From Pseudomonas viridiflava (lineage in GTDB: Bacteria > Pseudomonadota > Gammaproteobacteria > Pseudomonadales > Pseudomonadaceae): DNA of 64,000 bases. Both the position numbers and the translations under genes were made by a program. Positions 42,794 through 49,917 of the stretch are shown one piece after another. Under the pieces are notes generated by a model. The model did no database searches and was not told where the DNA came from. It saw only the letters and a list, made by a program, of their open reading frames with translations. How positions within the stretch are numbered: the first letter of the stretch is position 1; every line of letters begins with the position of its first letter. The DNA lies in NCBI RefSeq assembly GCF_001642795.1, contig NZ_LKEH01000025.1, positions 376,223 to 440,222 on the forward strand. The letters are read 5' to 3'.

Positions 42794-44140
42794 TTACCGC
42801 TGCCAGTGATCGCCTGGCGTACCATCGCCGTCCATGAATATTAGGTGGTGGGGCAGGGGCTCAAGTGTCCGATGTTTCCCAACTCGGTAAAACGCGGTGG
42901 TTTCACTCACCGCCCAGGCCTCCATGCGAGCCGTTGAATTCTCGGGACGCAGGTAGTTTGCATAGACGTAACGCAGACGGGATCCTTCAGACTTGAAATT
43001 AAGCATCTCCATAGCGTTGAGGTAATGACGGAGTTCATCCTCTGATGAGCCCCCCAACGCTTCATAGCCTACATGCACGGCACTGGGCAATCCGAGGGTC
43101 AACTGCTGCGCAGCGCGCCCCACGGTGCTTCGGAAGTGTTTAGCCTTGGCCATCGCAGCATCGAATGAGGCGCTCCGCCAGCTGACGATGCTTGCGTGAT
43201 GAACCCGGTCTGCATGCAGCGGCATCCGGGTCGACGGTGTCCATTCGCCGCTGAAGCTGTGCTCGTATGAGAGGTCGTATTCACCTTTGATGAGCTCGAC
43301 CATTCGGCTTGAACCGAAGTAGACGTCGTCATGGGCCATGACCAAGTCCAGATTTGTCCAGTCGGCATCCCAGATGCGGGCGATTATGTTGTCCTCTTCC
43401 ATAACAAATCGCGCGCGAGGGTTTTCAATGAACCGCTCGACGTACTTGACCAGGGCATCTAGCGGATAGTCTCTCAGCTCGCGACAGAACTGCACATCAA
43501 CGACCAGTCGGCGGCGCATGCGTCGAGCCAGGTCATGAATGGATTTGGCCAAAGCCTCGGCATATGCGTGTTCTTCCAGTTCGTAGCCCGAACGGTTGAT
43601 CCGCTTGCACTCTACCGACCAGCGCCGTCGATCACCGCTTACGACCAGGTCGGGTGTCTTGGAACCGCCCAATTGCTCTGGTACGAACTGAACAGTCGTC
43701 CAGCCACGAGTCTTGTACGCACCTGCCACCAGAAGTTCGTAAAGACCAGCATCAGGGGTCTTTCGCCCTTTTTTGAGCAAGGTTTCGATTCGATCATCCA
43801 CTCCCTCGATCTGCTGGAGGTGGGTCAGGAGGAGCCCGAGTCGGTGCAGCACCGGGGCAATACGGAAGCCTTCGGGGGCAAAGAAATTCCGCCGATCCTG
43901 AGCAAACGCGTTAGCCTGATGGATGTACCAGAAGATGGCATCGTCCTTGTCATAAAGCGGGACTTGCTCACCTTGTGCCCACTTCGTGAGGGCGCTTTCG
44001 TAGTTGGTCTGCACGGTTTCCAGACGGGCGTCCCATTGACGCTGTTCGAGCAGCGAGCGAAACCATGCGATAGCATCGAGGCATGGTTGGTCAATCCAGT
44101 CCTGTCCTTCACGTTGTGCTATCCAAAGCGGTGAGTTCAT
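42794..44140 (-). CDS. PD-(D/E)xK nuclease-like protein, unassigned family
   Basis: From ATG 44140 (AGGAAGG upstream) the product is 448 residues; the frame continues open to 44224. A restriction-endonuclease-like core is visible at Glu135 (LYELLVAG), Asp164 (SKTPDLVVSG) and Glu177-x-Lys179 (WSVECKR), the expected E...D...ExK layout. About 120 helical residues precede it and about 270 unassigned residues follow, including HYLNAMEMLNFKSEGSRLRYVYANYL. No methyltransferase or target-recognition subunit is adjacent. It is convergent with the RT gene. A defence nuclease is the simplest reading; the family name is unknown to me. Confidence 0.65.
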   Translation of the reverse strand: MNSPLWIAQREGQDWIDQPCLDAIAWFRSLLEQRQWDARLETVQTNYESALTKWAQGEQVPLYDKDDAIFWYIHQANAFAQDRRNFFAPEGFRIAPVLHRLGLLLTHLQQIEGVDDRIETLLKKGRKTPDAGLYELLVAGAYKTRGWTTVQFVPEQLGGSKTPDLVVSGDRRRWSVECKRINRSGYELEEHAYAEALAKSIHDLARRMRRRLVVDVQFCRELRDYPLDALVKYVERFIENPRARFVMEEDNIIARIWDADWTNLDLVMAHDDVYFGSSRMVELIKGEYDLSYEHSFSGEWTPSTRMPLHADRVHHASIVSWRSASFDAAMAKAKHFRSTVGRAAQQLTLGLPSAVHVGYEALGGSSEDELRHYLNAMEMLNFKSEGSRLRYVYANYLRPENSTARMEAWAVSETTAFYRVGKHRTLEPLPHHLIFMDGDGTPGDHWQR

Positions 44141-44263
44141 TCCTTCAGGCCCTTCCTGTGGGTGGTTCAGTGGAGCGGAAATGTAACTGACAAGCTCCAA
44201 CCGTATTAGCGAACACCAGTCCAACTGACCGACACCAGATGCGAGGCACCGCTCGCCGCCCGG

Positions 44264-44509
44264 TTACTTTGGCGCGCCTGCATCGTCGGGTAGTACTGCC
44301 CCCACCATTTCCATGAGCATCATTTTGTGCAAATAGTACGTGATCTTCTCTGCCGAAATGAAATTAAGCAGCCCGACTGGGTCGCTGGCGAGGGTGACCA
44401 TTCCAGAGAATTTCCACAGCCCGTCGATATCTGCGATCACCAGCGAGCCGCTCATGCCGTTAAACTTGTGTGGTCGATCACCAGCGACTGTTAAGGTGGA
44501 AACCTTCAT
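44264..44509 (-). pseudogene. C-terminal remnant of a serine-protease-like protein
   Basis: The 81-codon frame contains FNGMSGSLVIADIDGLWKF, like the active-site serine region (GxSG) of trypsin-like proteases, followed by a hydrophobic-helical tail. In-frame sequence upstream (VPPWRK) looks coding until a stop at 44531-44533, and no N-terminal part with a His/Asp pair is present. I read it as a decayed gene. Whether it is related to the protease domain of the nearby RT cannot be judged from so little sequence. Confidence 0.4.
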
Positions 44510-44530
44510 CTTCCGCCAGGGGGGAACGCG

Positions 44531-44713
44531 TTAGAAGAGATCGGTATCCCGATCCAAACGCTGCACTGCATGTCTGAGTTGCTGGAGTTCCCAGAAGGTG
44601 GCGGTGTGGATGAGTTGGCTGATAACGTACTGCAGAACGAGCAGGCCTGGGAGTTCACTGGGTTCGTCGACAAGAGCTTTGTGAGGCGGACGCTGGTGCC
44701 GTCTGATTGTTAG
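44531..44713 (+). pseudogene. C-terminal remnant of an unknown gene
   Basis: An open frame ending at TAG 44711-44713 encodes LEEIGIPIQTLHCMSELLEF, then VDELADNVLQNEQAWEFTGF and FVRRTLVPSDC. It looks like real protein sequence by composition, but it has no start codon with a ribosome site, and its upstream part runs into the antisense protease remnant. It is probably the tail of a gene cut by a rearrangement. Not assigned to a family. Confidence 0.3.
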
Positions 44714-44902
44714 TTGGTGGTTGATTATTCGTGGTTGGTTGCGCGGTGTGCTGGGTTACCGGCTTAATCCCGCCGCCTGGCTGCGACGAAGGTCTAGGGG
44801 TAGGGTGGTGGCACTTGGCTTGCCCACCCTGTCTGACCTCGCCATTATCTCTAGCTCAAGGTTTTCGCATGTTTTCGCTGGTTTTTGCGAGGTTAGAGCT
44901 GG

Positions 44903-45049
44903 ATGGAAATGACGTCTCTCAGGCTGCTTCATCCCAGCATGATTTCAATCGGTAGCGACATGCAGCAATTTCTGGTGACTAACCGCCTTTACGAGTTCCA
45001 CGTTAAGGAAGAGCTGGATTCGCTGCGTTACAACTACGGGCTTGACTAG
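44903..45049 (+). CDS. Possible 48-residue protein
   Basis: ATG 44903 or 44909 opens a frame encoding MTSLRLLHPSMISIGSDMQQ, then FLVTNRLYEFHVKEELDSLR and YNYGLD. Amino acid composition is protein-like, but there is no clear ribosome site and no known family. It could be another gene remnant. The rest of 44714-45136 holds nothing else I can support. Confidence 0.25.
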   Translation: MEMTSLRLLHPSMISIGSDMQQFLVTNRLYEFHVKEELDSLRYNYGLD

Positions 45050-45136
45050 CGACAGCAGGCGGTTGCTTCGCGCTGAAGAATGGCTGCTTTGCTGGACTCT
45101 CAGGCGTCAAAGAGTTTTTGGTTCTGAGAAAATTAT

Positions 45137-46798
45137 ATGGGGGTGAGTGTGGGGTCGTTGTTTGATTTAGGTTTTGTGCGAAATTCAAAAATCGAAAAAG
45201 AGATAGATCGGAAGTCCGTGCTGCATGGGATTTCTGCTGAAAGCATTGCTGCTTACATGGATGTACTGGAAGAATTGTTGGCGGATTACCAAGCTTGTGA
45301 TGAATTTCGTACGAGGAACGCGCTTGGCGATTTTTTGAGGTGGGAAAAATACTCTCCTCGCGAATGGTTGATAAAAATGCTGTCTGAGGAGGAGCGTGAT
45401 TACTGGGAGCGCTTTGTGGTTGTTCGCGATAACCTGAAAAATAATAGTTTAGGAGAGACTTATTCTCCAGCAGGACTTGTTGCGCATCTGACTCATTTTT
45501 TGGAGGGTGTTTGCGAAAAGACTTGTCTTTCGGGTGAGGTCGTGAAGGCGATTCAAGAAAAATTAAGTGGCTTTACTCGTCTTCGATATCGGTTGGAAGA
45601 GTCCGGTGGCGTAATAAATTTATATTTGACTGACCTTAACCATTTATTGTGCGTGGTGAATTCCGGTGTGGGTTATGAAAGCCATACGGAATTTGGTTTG
45701 GTTTCGATAATAGTCAATAGTGATGATGTGCTGACCTTGCTTGAAGGAGTCGCAAGGGAGACTAACGTGCTGACAGTATCTTTAAAGAATGAAAGGGGGA
45801 GATTTGAAAGGATTCAGACCCGGCACGCAATCGATTGGTGTATCGGGAGGCTTCGTACGCTGATTTGGAAGATAAACAAGGAGGACGATTTATCTCTGGG
45901 TCGAAGAGTTCTAACTGACCTGGTTGAATGCAAAGATGAGCTAGAGGTCTTTAAAAGAGCTATTAAGTATGATAATTTCCTTCAGGGGGACGGGCTTGCC
46001 AAGACAGATATAAAAAATACTCGTTTGAGGATCCGAAATATATCGTTGCGTTTCAAGGGGGTAACGGAGGATCATGAGCGGCACCATGTTTTCGAGGGGT
46101 TAAATTCAATAGAGAATTTTCTTCGGCTTCAATTTAAAATGCTCTTGCAGCGTGATGAGATGTATAGGGATGTGATTTTTTCCTTGAGTGAGATTAAGAG
46201 GAATAACACGCTTTACATTGCTTCGAATAAGAAAGGGAAAAAGGTTGAGTTCGCTTTCGGTGAAGAGAATTTGTCCGCAATGCTTGCTAGTAATTTGAAG
46301 TGTATGAATTTTCGAGTCAGCAACAATATCACGGTTCGTTGCGAGGCACTTGCTGGTAATGGTCGGTGTGATATAACTGTATATCAGGGCTCTCGCACTA
46401 TGGCGATTATTGAGTGCAAGCTTGCCCGCGAGGGAGTTAGTATTGAATCTAAAGTTGTAGATGCTTTAGATCAGTTGTATGCTCGGTATAGTGAAAATGA
46501 ATACGCTGATAGTGGGCATGGGATTCAGTTGTTTTTGATCGTATTTTCGCACGATCGAGTTTTTAGATCTTTGGCGGCTTCGGTCACTGAGGCGCTATGT
46601 AAATATGCGGCGCGAAATATTCTTGTCTATGAACAGTTGGGTAGCAGCGAAAATGGTGTGACTTTTTCCTATGAGGAAAAGCGAGGCGAGTTGTTCCTAA
46701 GGAAGAAGAGAGTCATCAATTTGATTGTTTCTAATCTTGAAGTTGATTTCCATAGTCGTGCTAAGGATAGAAAGAATTTGAAGCCATACAGCCTTTGA
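45137..46798 (+). CDS. Large protein with C-terminal PD-(D/E)xK nuclease domain
   Basis: The 553-residue product comes from AT-richer sequence than the host genes and uses AT-ending codons freely, a sign of transfer. The N-terminal 380 residues are mostly helical with no recognised domain. The C-terminal part has a restriction-endonuclease-like core: GNGRCDITVYQ (Asp412) and AIIECKLARE (Glu426, Lys428), then VDALDQLYARY and IQLFLIVFSH, a pattern shared with many defence-island nucleases. It stands alone, without methylase or helicase. Function as a phage-defence nuclease is inferred from fold and neighbours. The start ATG 45137 lacks a good ribosome site; GTG 45143 is an alternative. Confidence 0.65.
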   Translation: MGVSVGSLFDLGFVRNSKIEKEIDRKSVLHGISAESIAAYMDVLEELLADYQACDEFRTRNALGDFLRWEKYSPREWLIKMLSEEERDYWERFVVVRDNLKNNSLGETYSPAGLVAHLTHFLEGVCEKTCLSGEVVKAIQEKLSGFTRLRYRLEESGGVINLYLTDLNHLLCVVNSGVGYESHTEFGLVSIIVNSDDVLTLLEGVARETNVLTVSLKNERGRFERIQTRHAIDWCIGRLRTLIWKINKEDDLSLGRRVLTDLVECKDELEVFKRAIKYDNFLQGDGLAKTDIKNTRLRIRNISLRFKGVTEDHERHHVFEGLNSIENFLRLQFKMLLQRDEMYRDVIFSLSEIKRNNTLYIASNKKGKKVEFAFGEENLSAMLASNLKCMNFRVSNNITVRCEALAGNGRCDITVYQGSRTMAIIECKLAREGVSIESKVVDALDQLYARYSENEYADSGHGIQLFLIVFSHDRVFRSLAASVTEALCKYAARNILVYEQLGSSENGVTFSYEEKRGELFLRKKRVINLIVSNLEVDFHSRAKDRKNLKPYSL

Positions 46799-47403
46799 AA
46801 TACTTGGTATACGAGTTACAAATTATGGTTTTATGTCCAAGGCCTTCAATGTAGTGGCTTTCCTTGGGGCCGGATCTGCAGGCGGTGTCTGGAGTCTTGC
46901 CACGAGGCTGATACCGACCAGCATTCAGTCGATGGTTAGATGGAAGCTCTAGTCACGTATCGCTCGTTGGAGCCAAGAGGGCTTGAGACCTCGCAGGAGG
47001 AGGATGCTTCCAGTGGAGGGGCGAAAGCTAAGCTTTGAGGCTGTTCTTAATGACCACCTCTGATCTCGGCCAGACAAGGCGGAAAAGACCCTATGCAATC
47101 GCGGCACTACCCGTTTGGTTTAAATTTTTCAGGGTCTCAGAGGTGGCAAGTTGGTCTCATCTGTGCTCGGAACACCGGTTTGGTCTTTTGCGGAGTAAGT
47201 CAGGATGAGGCCCGATGAAAAGGAAGCTGGAGGGGAGGGCGATTAAACGCCTTTACTCACCACATTTGTGGGTATTAGGTTGAAGTCGTGGATGCATAGG
47301 AGGCTTGCCAGCTGACGCGGCCTGGGGCACAGAAAGGCGAGGGATCAACGCTCGAAGGAGGCCTGGAGGCCAGGTAGTACGGGGCTTTGAAGGGTGTGAA
47401 AGA
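46799..47403. other. 605-bp non-coding right part of the element
   Basis: No convincing gene is present. A 39-codon frame at 46833-46952 (starts MSKAFNVVAFLGAGSAGGVW) is the only protein-like stretch, at low confidence. CCACCTCTGA (47054-47063) and TCAGAGGTGG (47137-47146) are perfect inverted repeats 73 bases apart. The first copy of a 19-base repeat (47246-47264) recurs at 47484-47502 near the element end. Confidence 0.5.
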
Positions 47404-47502
47404 TGGAGCGGGTAGAGGGAATCGAACCCTCATCTAAAGCTTGGGAAGCTTTCGTTCTACCACTAAACTATACCCGCATCACTAAACGTCTTTACTCACC
47501 AC
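47246..47502 (+). repeat. Direct repeat AAACGYCTTTACTCACCAC flanking the cargo tRNA
   Basis: Copies at 47246-47264 and 47484-47502 differ at one base (C versus T). They lie on both sides of the element's tRNA-Gly, the second only eight bases from the right terminal repeat. They could be recombinase-binding arm sites or a relic of how the tRNA segment was acquired. Confidence 0.5.
47404..47477 (-). tRNA. tRNA-Gly(CCC), intact, carried by the element
   Basis: The minus strand folds as a complete 74-nt tRNA: acceptor GCGGGTA/TACCCGC, D-arm GTTTAGTGGTAGAAC, anticodon stem-loop with TTCCCAA giving anticodon CCC, T-arm GAGGG-TTCGATT-CCCTC, and encoded CCA. It reads the glycine codon GGG. It differs from the disrupted host copy at three places (GGTAGAAC versus GGCAAAAC, and TTTAGA versus TTTAGT), so it is not a simple duplication. 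It is probably the functional replacement for the broken gene. Confidence 0.95.
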
Positions 47503-47510
47503 GGCGGCCA

Positions 47511-47519
47511 GTCCAATAA
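47511..47519 (-). repeat. Right terminal inverted repeat of the element
   Basis: GTCCAATAA is the exact inverse of 37912-37920 and directly abuts the second GAACC copy (47520-47524). Confidence 0.7.
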
Positions 47520-47573
47520 GAACCCTCAACTAAAGCTTGGGAAGCTTTCGTTTTGCCACTAAACTATACCCGC
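47520..47573 (-). pseudogene. 5' part of disrupted host tRNA-Gly(CCC)
   Basis: On the minus strand this begins GCGGGTATAGTTTAGTGGCA and continues through the anticodon loop TTCCCAA (anticodon CCC) to GAGGGTTC in the T-loop. There the tRNA sequence stops and the element begins. The missing T-loop, T-stem and 3' acceptor strand are at 37886-37905. Without them it cannot make a tRNA. The host promoter of the gene should lie to the right, in 47574-47650. Confidence 0.9.
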
Positions 47574-47729
47574 TCGAAGCGGCTGACTTTGTACCAGATG
47601 CAGTCGTGCATTTGAAGCGTTAATTCCTCAAAACCTGCATTTATCCGGACCTTCACCCTGGAAGCCGTCCGCCGAGTGCCGCTGTCCGTGCGCTGGCGGA
47701 GGATTCCCTGGCTCTGTCGAGCGCTGCTC

Positions 47730-48623
47730 TCAGAAGGCGAGGGCATGGTGGCTCTGGACCAACTGATACGCGTGACGGGACGACTCTGCCACGGCAGGTT
47801 CCGGTTGCAGGAAACTCAGCAGCGCCCGCTTCGAATCGCGGCAGGCGGCCTTGTGTTCCATGTCCAGAAAGTGCCCTGCGGCGTCGATGACGCTGAAGCT
47901 GCAGTCCTTTACGTATTTCCCGAAATGCACGGCGTCGTTGGCGGCGGTGTATTCGTCCCAGGCACCGTTCATGAACAAGACGGGTACGTTGATGTTTTTC
48001 GCAGCGGTCAGGTAATTGCCCGGATCGATCTCCAGCACCTGGCTGATGTGGTAATGCATCTGGTCGTATTCGTGCAGGTCCAGGCTGCTGATGTGACGAT
48101 AGTTGAAGCGCTTGAACAACGACGGCAGGTGTTTGCCGATGGTGTTGTTGATCAGGTGGCCGACTTCGTAACGGTTGTGAGCGCCCAGGTGGATGATGCC
48201 CCGGTTCAGGTAGTCACTCATGTGCTCGTTGAGCACGGGCGAAAATGAGCTGATGACCGCGCTTTCGATGCGCTTGGGACGATGCGACAGCGCGACCAGC
48301 GCCGCAGCGCCGCCCCATGAAAACGACATGACGTGTTCGGCGTTGAAGTGGTCAATCAGCTCCAGCAGGATCTGGCCCTCCATTTCCCGGGTCAGGGGCT
48401 TTTCATGACGGTTGTGCGGTTTGGATTTTCCGGCGTACGGCTGATCGTAGAGCACGACGTTCATCGTCGGGTAGAGGTTGCGAACGGTCTGTGCAAATGA
48501 CGCGGTGGTGGCCAGTGAGCCGTTGACCATGATGATGGTTTTTTCCGCGCCATCTGCGCGATAGAACTCCGTGTAAACCCGAAACTGTCCTTGTATATCA
48601 AGCACGGCTTTTTCTGGCGACAT
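47730..48623 (-). CDS. rhlA: RhlA, 3-(3-hydroxyalkanoyloxy)alkanoate synthase
   Basis: The 297-residue alpha/beta hydrolase-fold protein resembles P. aeruginosa RhlA block by block: MVNGSLATTASFA, VVLYDQPYAGKS, the nucleophile elbow SFSWGG with Ser102, NGAWDEYTAA with the catalytic Asp, and AGHFLDMEHK with the catalytic His. RhlA joins two 3-hydroxyacyl chains from ACP to make HAA, a biosurfactant and rhamnolipid precursor. No rhlB rhamnosyltransferase is adjacent, so the product may be HAA itself, as reported for P. syringae surface motility. It is transcribed alone next to the tRNA-Gly site. Confidence 0.9.
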   Translation of the reverse strand: MSPEKAVLDIQGQFRVYTEFYRADGAEKTIIMVNGSLATTASFAQTVRNLYPTMNVVLYDQPYAGKSKPHNRHEKPLTREMEGQILLELIDHFNAEHVMSFSWGGAAALVALSHRPKRIESAVISSFSPVLNEHMSDYLNRGIIHLGAHNRYEVGHLINNTIGKHLPSLFKRFNYRHISSLDLHEYDQMHYHISQVLEIDPGNYLTAAKNINVPVLFMNGAWDEYTAANDAVHFGKYVKDCSFSVIDAAGHFLDMEHKAACRDSKRALLSFLQPEPAVAESSRHAYQLVQSHHALAF

Positions 48624-48922
48624 AGGTGTAACTCCTGGCGTAACAGGTATGCGTACAACAACGTTGCACGAGTTTCGTGACAGGCAGGCAAAAGCCGATT
48701 AAAGGCCCATGTCGATCCGAACGATCTGTCCGACAGGTATTGTTATTGGCGGGCAATTTGTCGCGAGTCCAATGACTCGATACGGCAAAAGGTTTCTTGG
48801 AATGGTGTCCTGACTCATCAGTCACATGTGGACTGACGGTTTGGATTCAAGCAGTGGATACTGGAACCCGCAAGTGCCATTCATAGGCTTGTCGCGCATT
48901 CCGCCGAACGGTTGTGACTTTT
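48624..48922. promoter_or_regulatory. rhlA upstream region with a dyad
   Basis: This 299-bp region separates rsuA and rhlA, both on the minus strand, so it must contain the rhlA promoter. TCAGTC-ACATGTG-GACTGA (48818-48836) is a near-perfect 19-bp dyad about 195 bp upstream of rhlA and 87 bp after the rsuA stop. It could be an operator or part of an rsuA terminator, though there is no T-tract. Confidence 0.4.
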
Positions 48923-49615
48923 TCAGAATAGCTGGATTTCTGCGGCGTGCAGGGCACGGTAGCTGCCGGGCTCTAGCTCGGGGGGCAGGGACAGATCCCC
49001 CATGCGTTCGCGGTGCAGAATCAGCACCTTGTTGTCGAAGTGACCGAACATCCGCTTCACTTGGTGATAGCGACCTTCAACAATACTCAGCCGGGCACAA
49101 CGAGGTCCAAGGATGGATAACTGCGCCGGTTGCGTGGTGATGTTTTCGAACGGGAAGTAAAAGCCTTCGGCAAACCTGGTTATATACCGTTCGTCGATCA
49201 ACTGTTCTGTCTTGACGTAATACACTTTGGGCAACTTTGTCTGCGGCTGCGTCAAACGCCGTGACCAGTGACCGTCGTTGGTGATCAACATCAGACCTGT
49301 GGTATTGAAATCCAGACGTCCTGCAATATGAAGTTCATGTTTGTCAGGTTCATCCAGCAGATCGAGTACGGTTGGGTGTTGCGGATCCACTGTGGCACTG
49401 ACGCAGCCTTGTGGTTTGTGCAGCATGAAATAGCGCGGCGCCTTGCCTGCCTGAAGGATCTCGTCGTCGAAGCCCACGCAGCTGAATTCCCGTACGTCAT
49501 GGTGCGGATCGCGTGTGATCTGGCCATCCACTGTCACACGGCCGCTGACCAGTGCCAGACGCACGTCCTTGCGGTTGAAACGGGGCAGGTTACTGAGGAA
49601 ACGGTCAAGACGCAT
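48923..49615 (-). CDS. rsuA: 16S rRNA pseudouridine-516 synthase RsuA
   Basis: From ATG 49615 the product is 230 residues: an S4 RNA-binding domain (MRLDRFLSNLPRFNRKDVRL) and the RsuA/RluB catalytic domain with Asp102 in GRLDFNTTGLML, the same number as in E. coli RsuA. VEGRYHQVKRMFGHFDNKV is the family's C-terminal block. It converts U516 of 16S rRNA to pseudouridine. A frame open to 49648 offers an unlikely longer start. It follows the CWC gene by 45 bp, so they may be co-transcribed. Confidence 0.92.
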   Translation of the reverse strand: MRLDRFLSNLPRFNRKDVRLALVSGRVTVDGQITRDPHHDVREFSCVGFDDEILQAGKAPRYFMLHKPQGCVSATVDPQHPTVLDLLDEPDKHELHIAGRLDFNTTGLMLITNDGHWSRRLTQPQTKLPKVYYVKTEQLIDERYITRFAEGFYFPFENITTQPAQLSILGPRCARLSIVEGRYHQVKRMFGHFDNKVLILHRERMGDLSLPPELEPGSYRALHAAEIQLF

Positions 49616-49660
49616 GGTGATGGCGACAGGAAGGTTATGAGGGCGCACATGGTACGCGAT

Positions 49661-49882
49661 CTAGCGTACCGGTTGGCCCAGCGCTGCCTGCTCGACACCT
49701 GCGCAGCGCGGGCACAGGCAGGCCTTGTTGCGGACTTCGTCGGGTAGCGCTTCGAGCCGTGCCGGGTCAATGGTTTCCGAGAAGCACCAGCACGGCTGGC
49801 TGGCAGTGCGCGGGTCGGCCAGGGTGCAACTGTTGCTGAAGCCGCACACCGGGCACAGGTTGGTAACAGCGTCGGTTGTCAT
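49661..49882 (-). CDS. Cysteine-rich CWC-family zinc-binding protein
   Basis: The 73-residue protein has eight cysteines in the pattern LCPVCGFSNSC, CWCF and ACLCPRCAG, matching the cysteine-rich CWC family, probably binding two zinc ions. These are found next to rsuA in many proteobacteria, as here. Function unknown; a role around rRNA modification is only suggested by the neighbour. Confidence 0.82.
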   Translation of the reverse strand: MTTDAVTNLCPVCGFSNSCTLADPRTASQPCWCFSETIDPARLEALPDEVRNKACLCPRCAGVEQAALGQPVR

Positions 49883-49917
49883 GGTGATCTCGGAACCGGG
49901 CGAAGAGGGCAGTAAAG

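Larger units (their letters stand above)
37911..47519. mobile_element. 9.6-kb element inserted in the T-loop of tRNA-Gly(CCC)
   Basis: Directly visible: the two parts of one tRNA-Gly(CCC) gene lie 9.6 kb apart; the five bases GAACC occur on both sides; and the element ends are inverted copies of TTATTGGAC (37912-37920 and 47511-47519). A complete tRNA-Gly(CCC) that differs at three bases lies 42 bp inside the right end. Cargo includes a retron-type reverse transcriptase-protease, two PD-(D/E)xK proteins, a DUF5677-like protein and a membrane protein. I see no transposase, integrase or replication gene. Two readings fit: transposition with a 5-bp target duplication, or site-specific recombination with a 5-base overlap flanked by inverted core sites. 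Either way the replacement tRNA would keep the host viable. Mobility today is unproven. Confidence 0.8.

Noticed and set aside
37885..47428. Classical island with 26-bp attL/attR between the left tRNA fragment and the intact tRNA
   Set aside because: The 26-bp identity is just the shared 3' end of two tRNA-Gly genes. The exact 74-nt fit of the left fragment to the truncated copy at 47520-47573 explains the junctions better.
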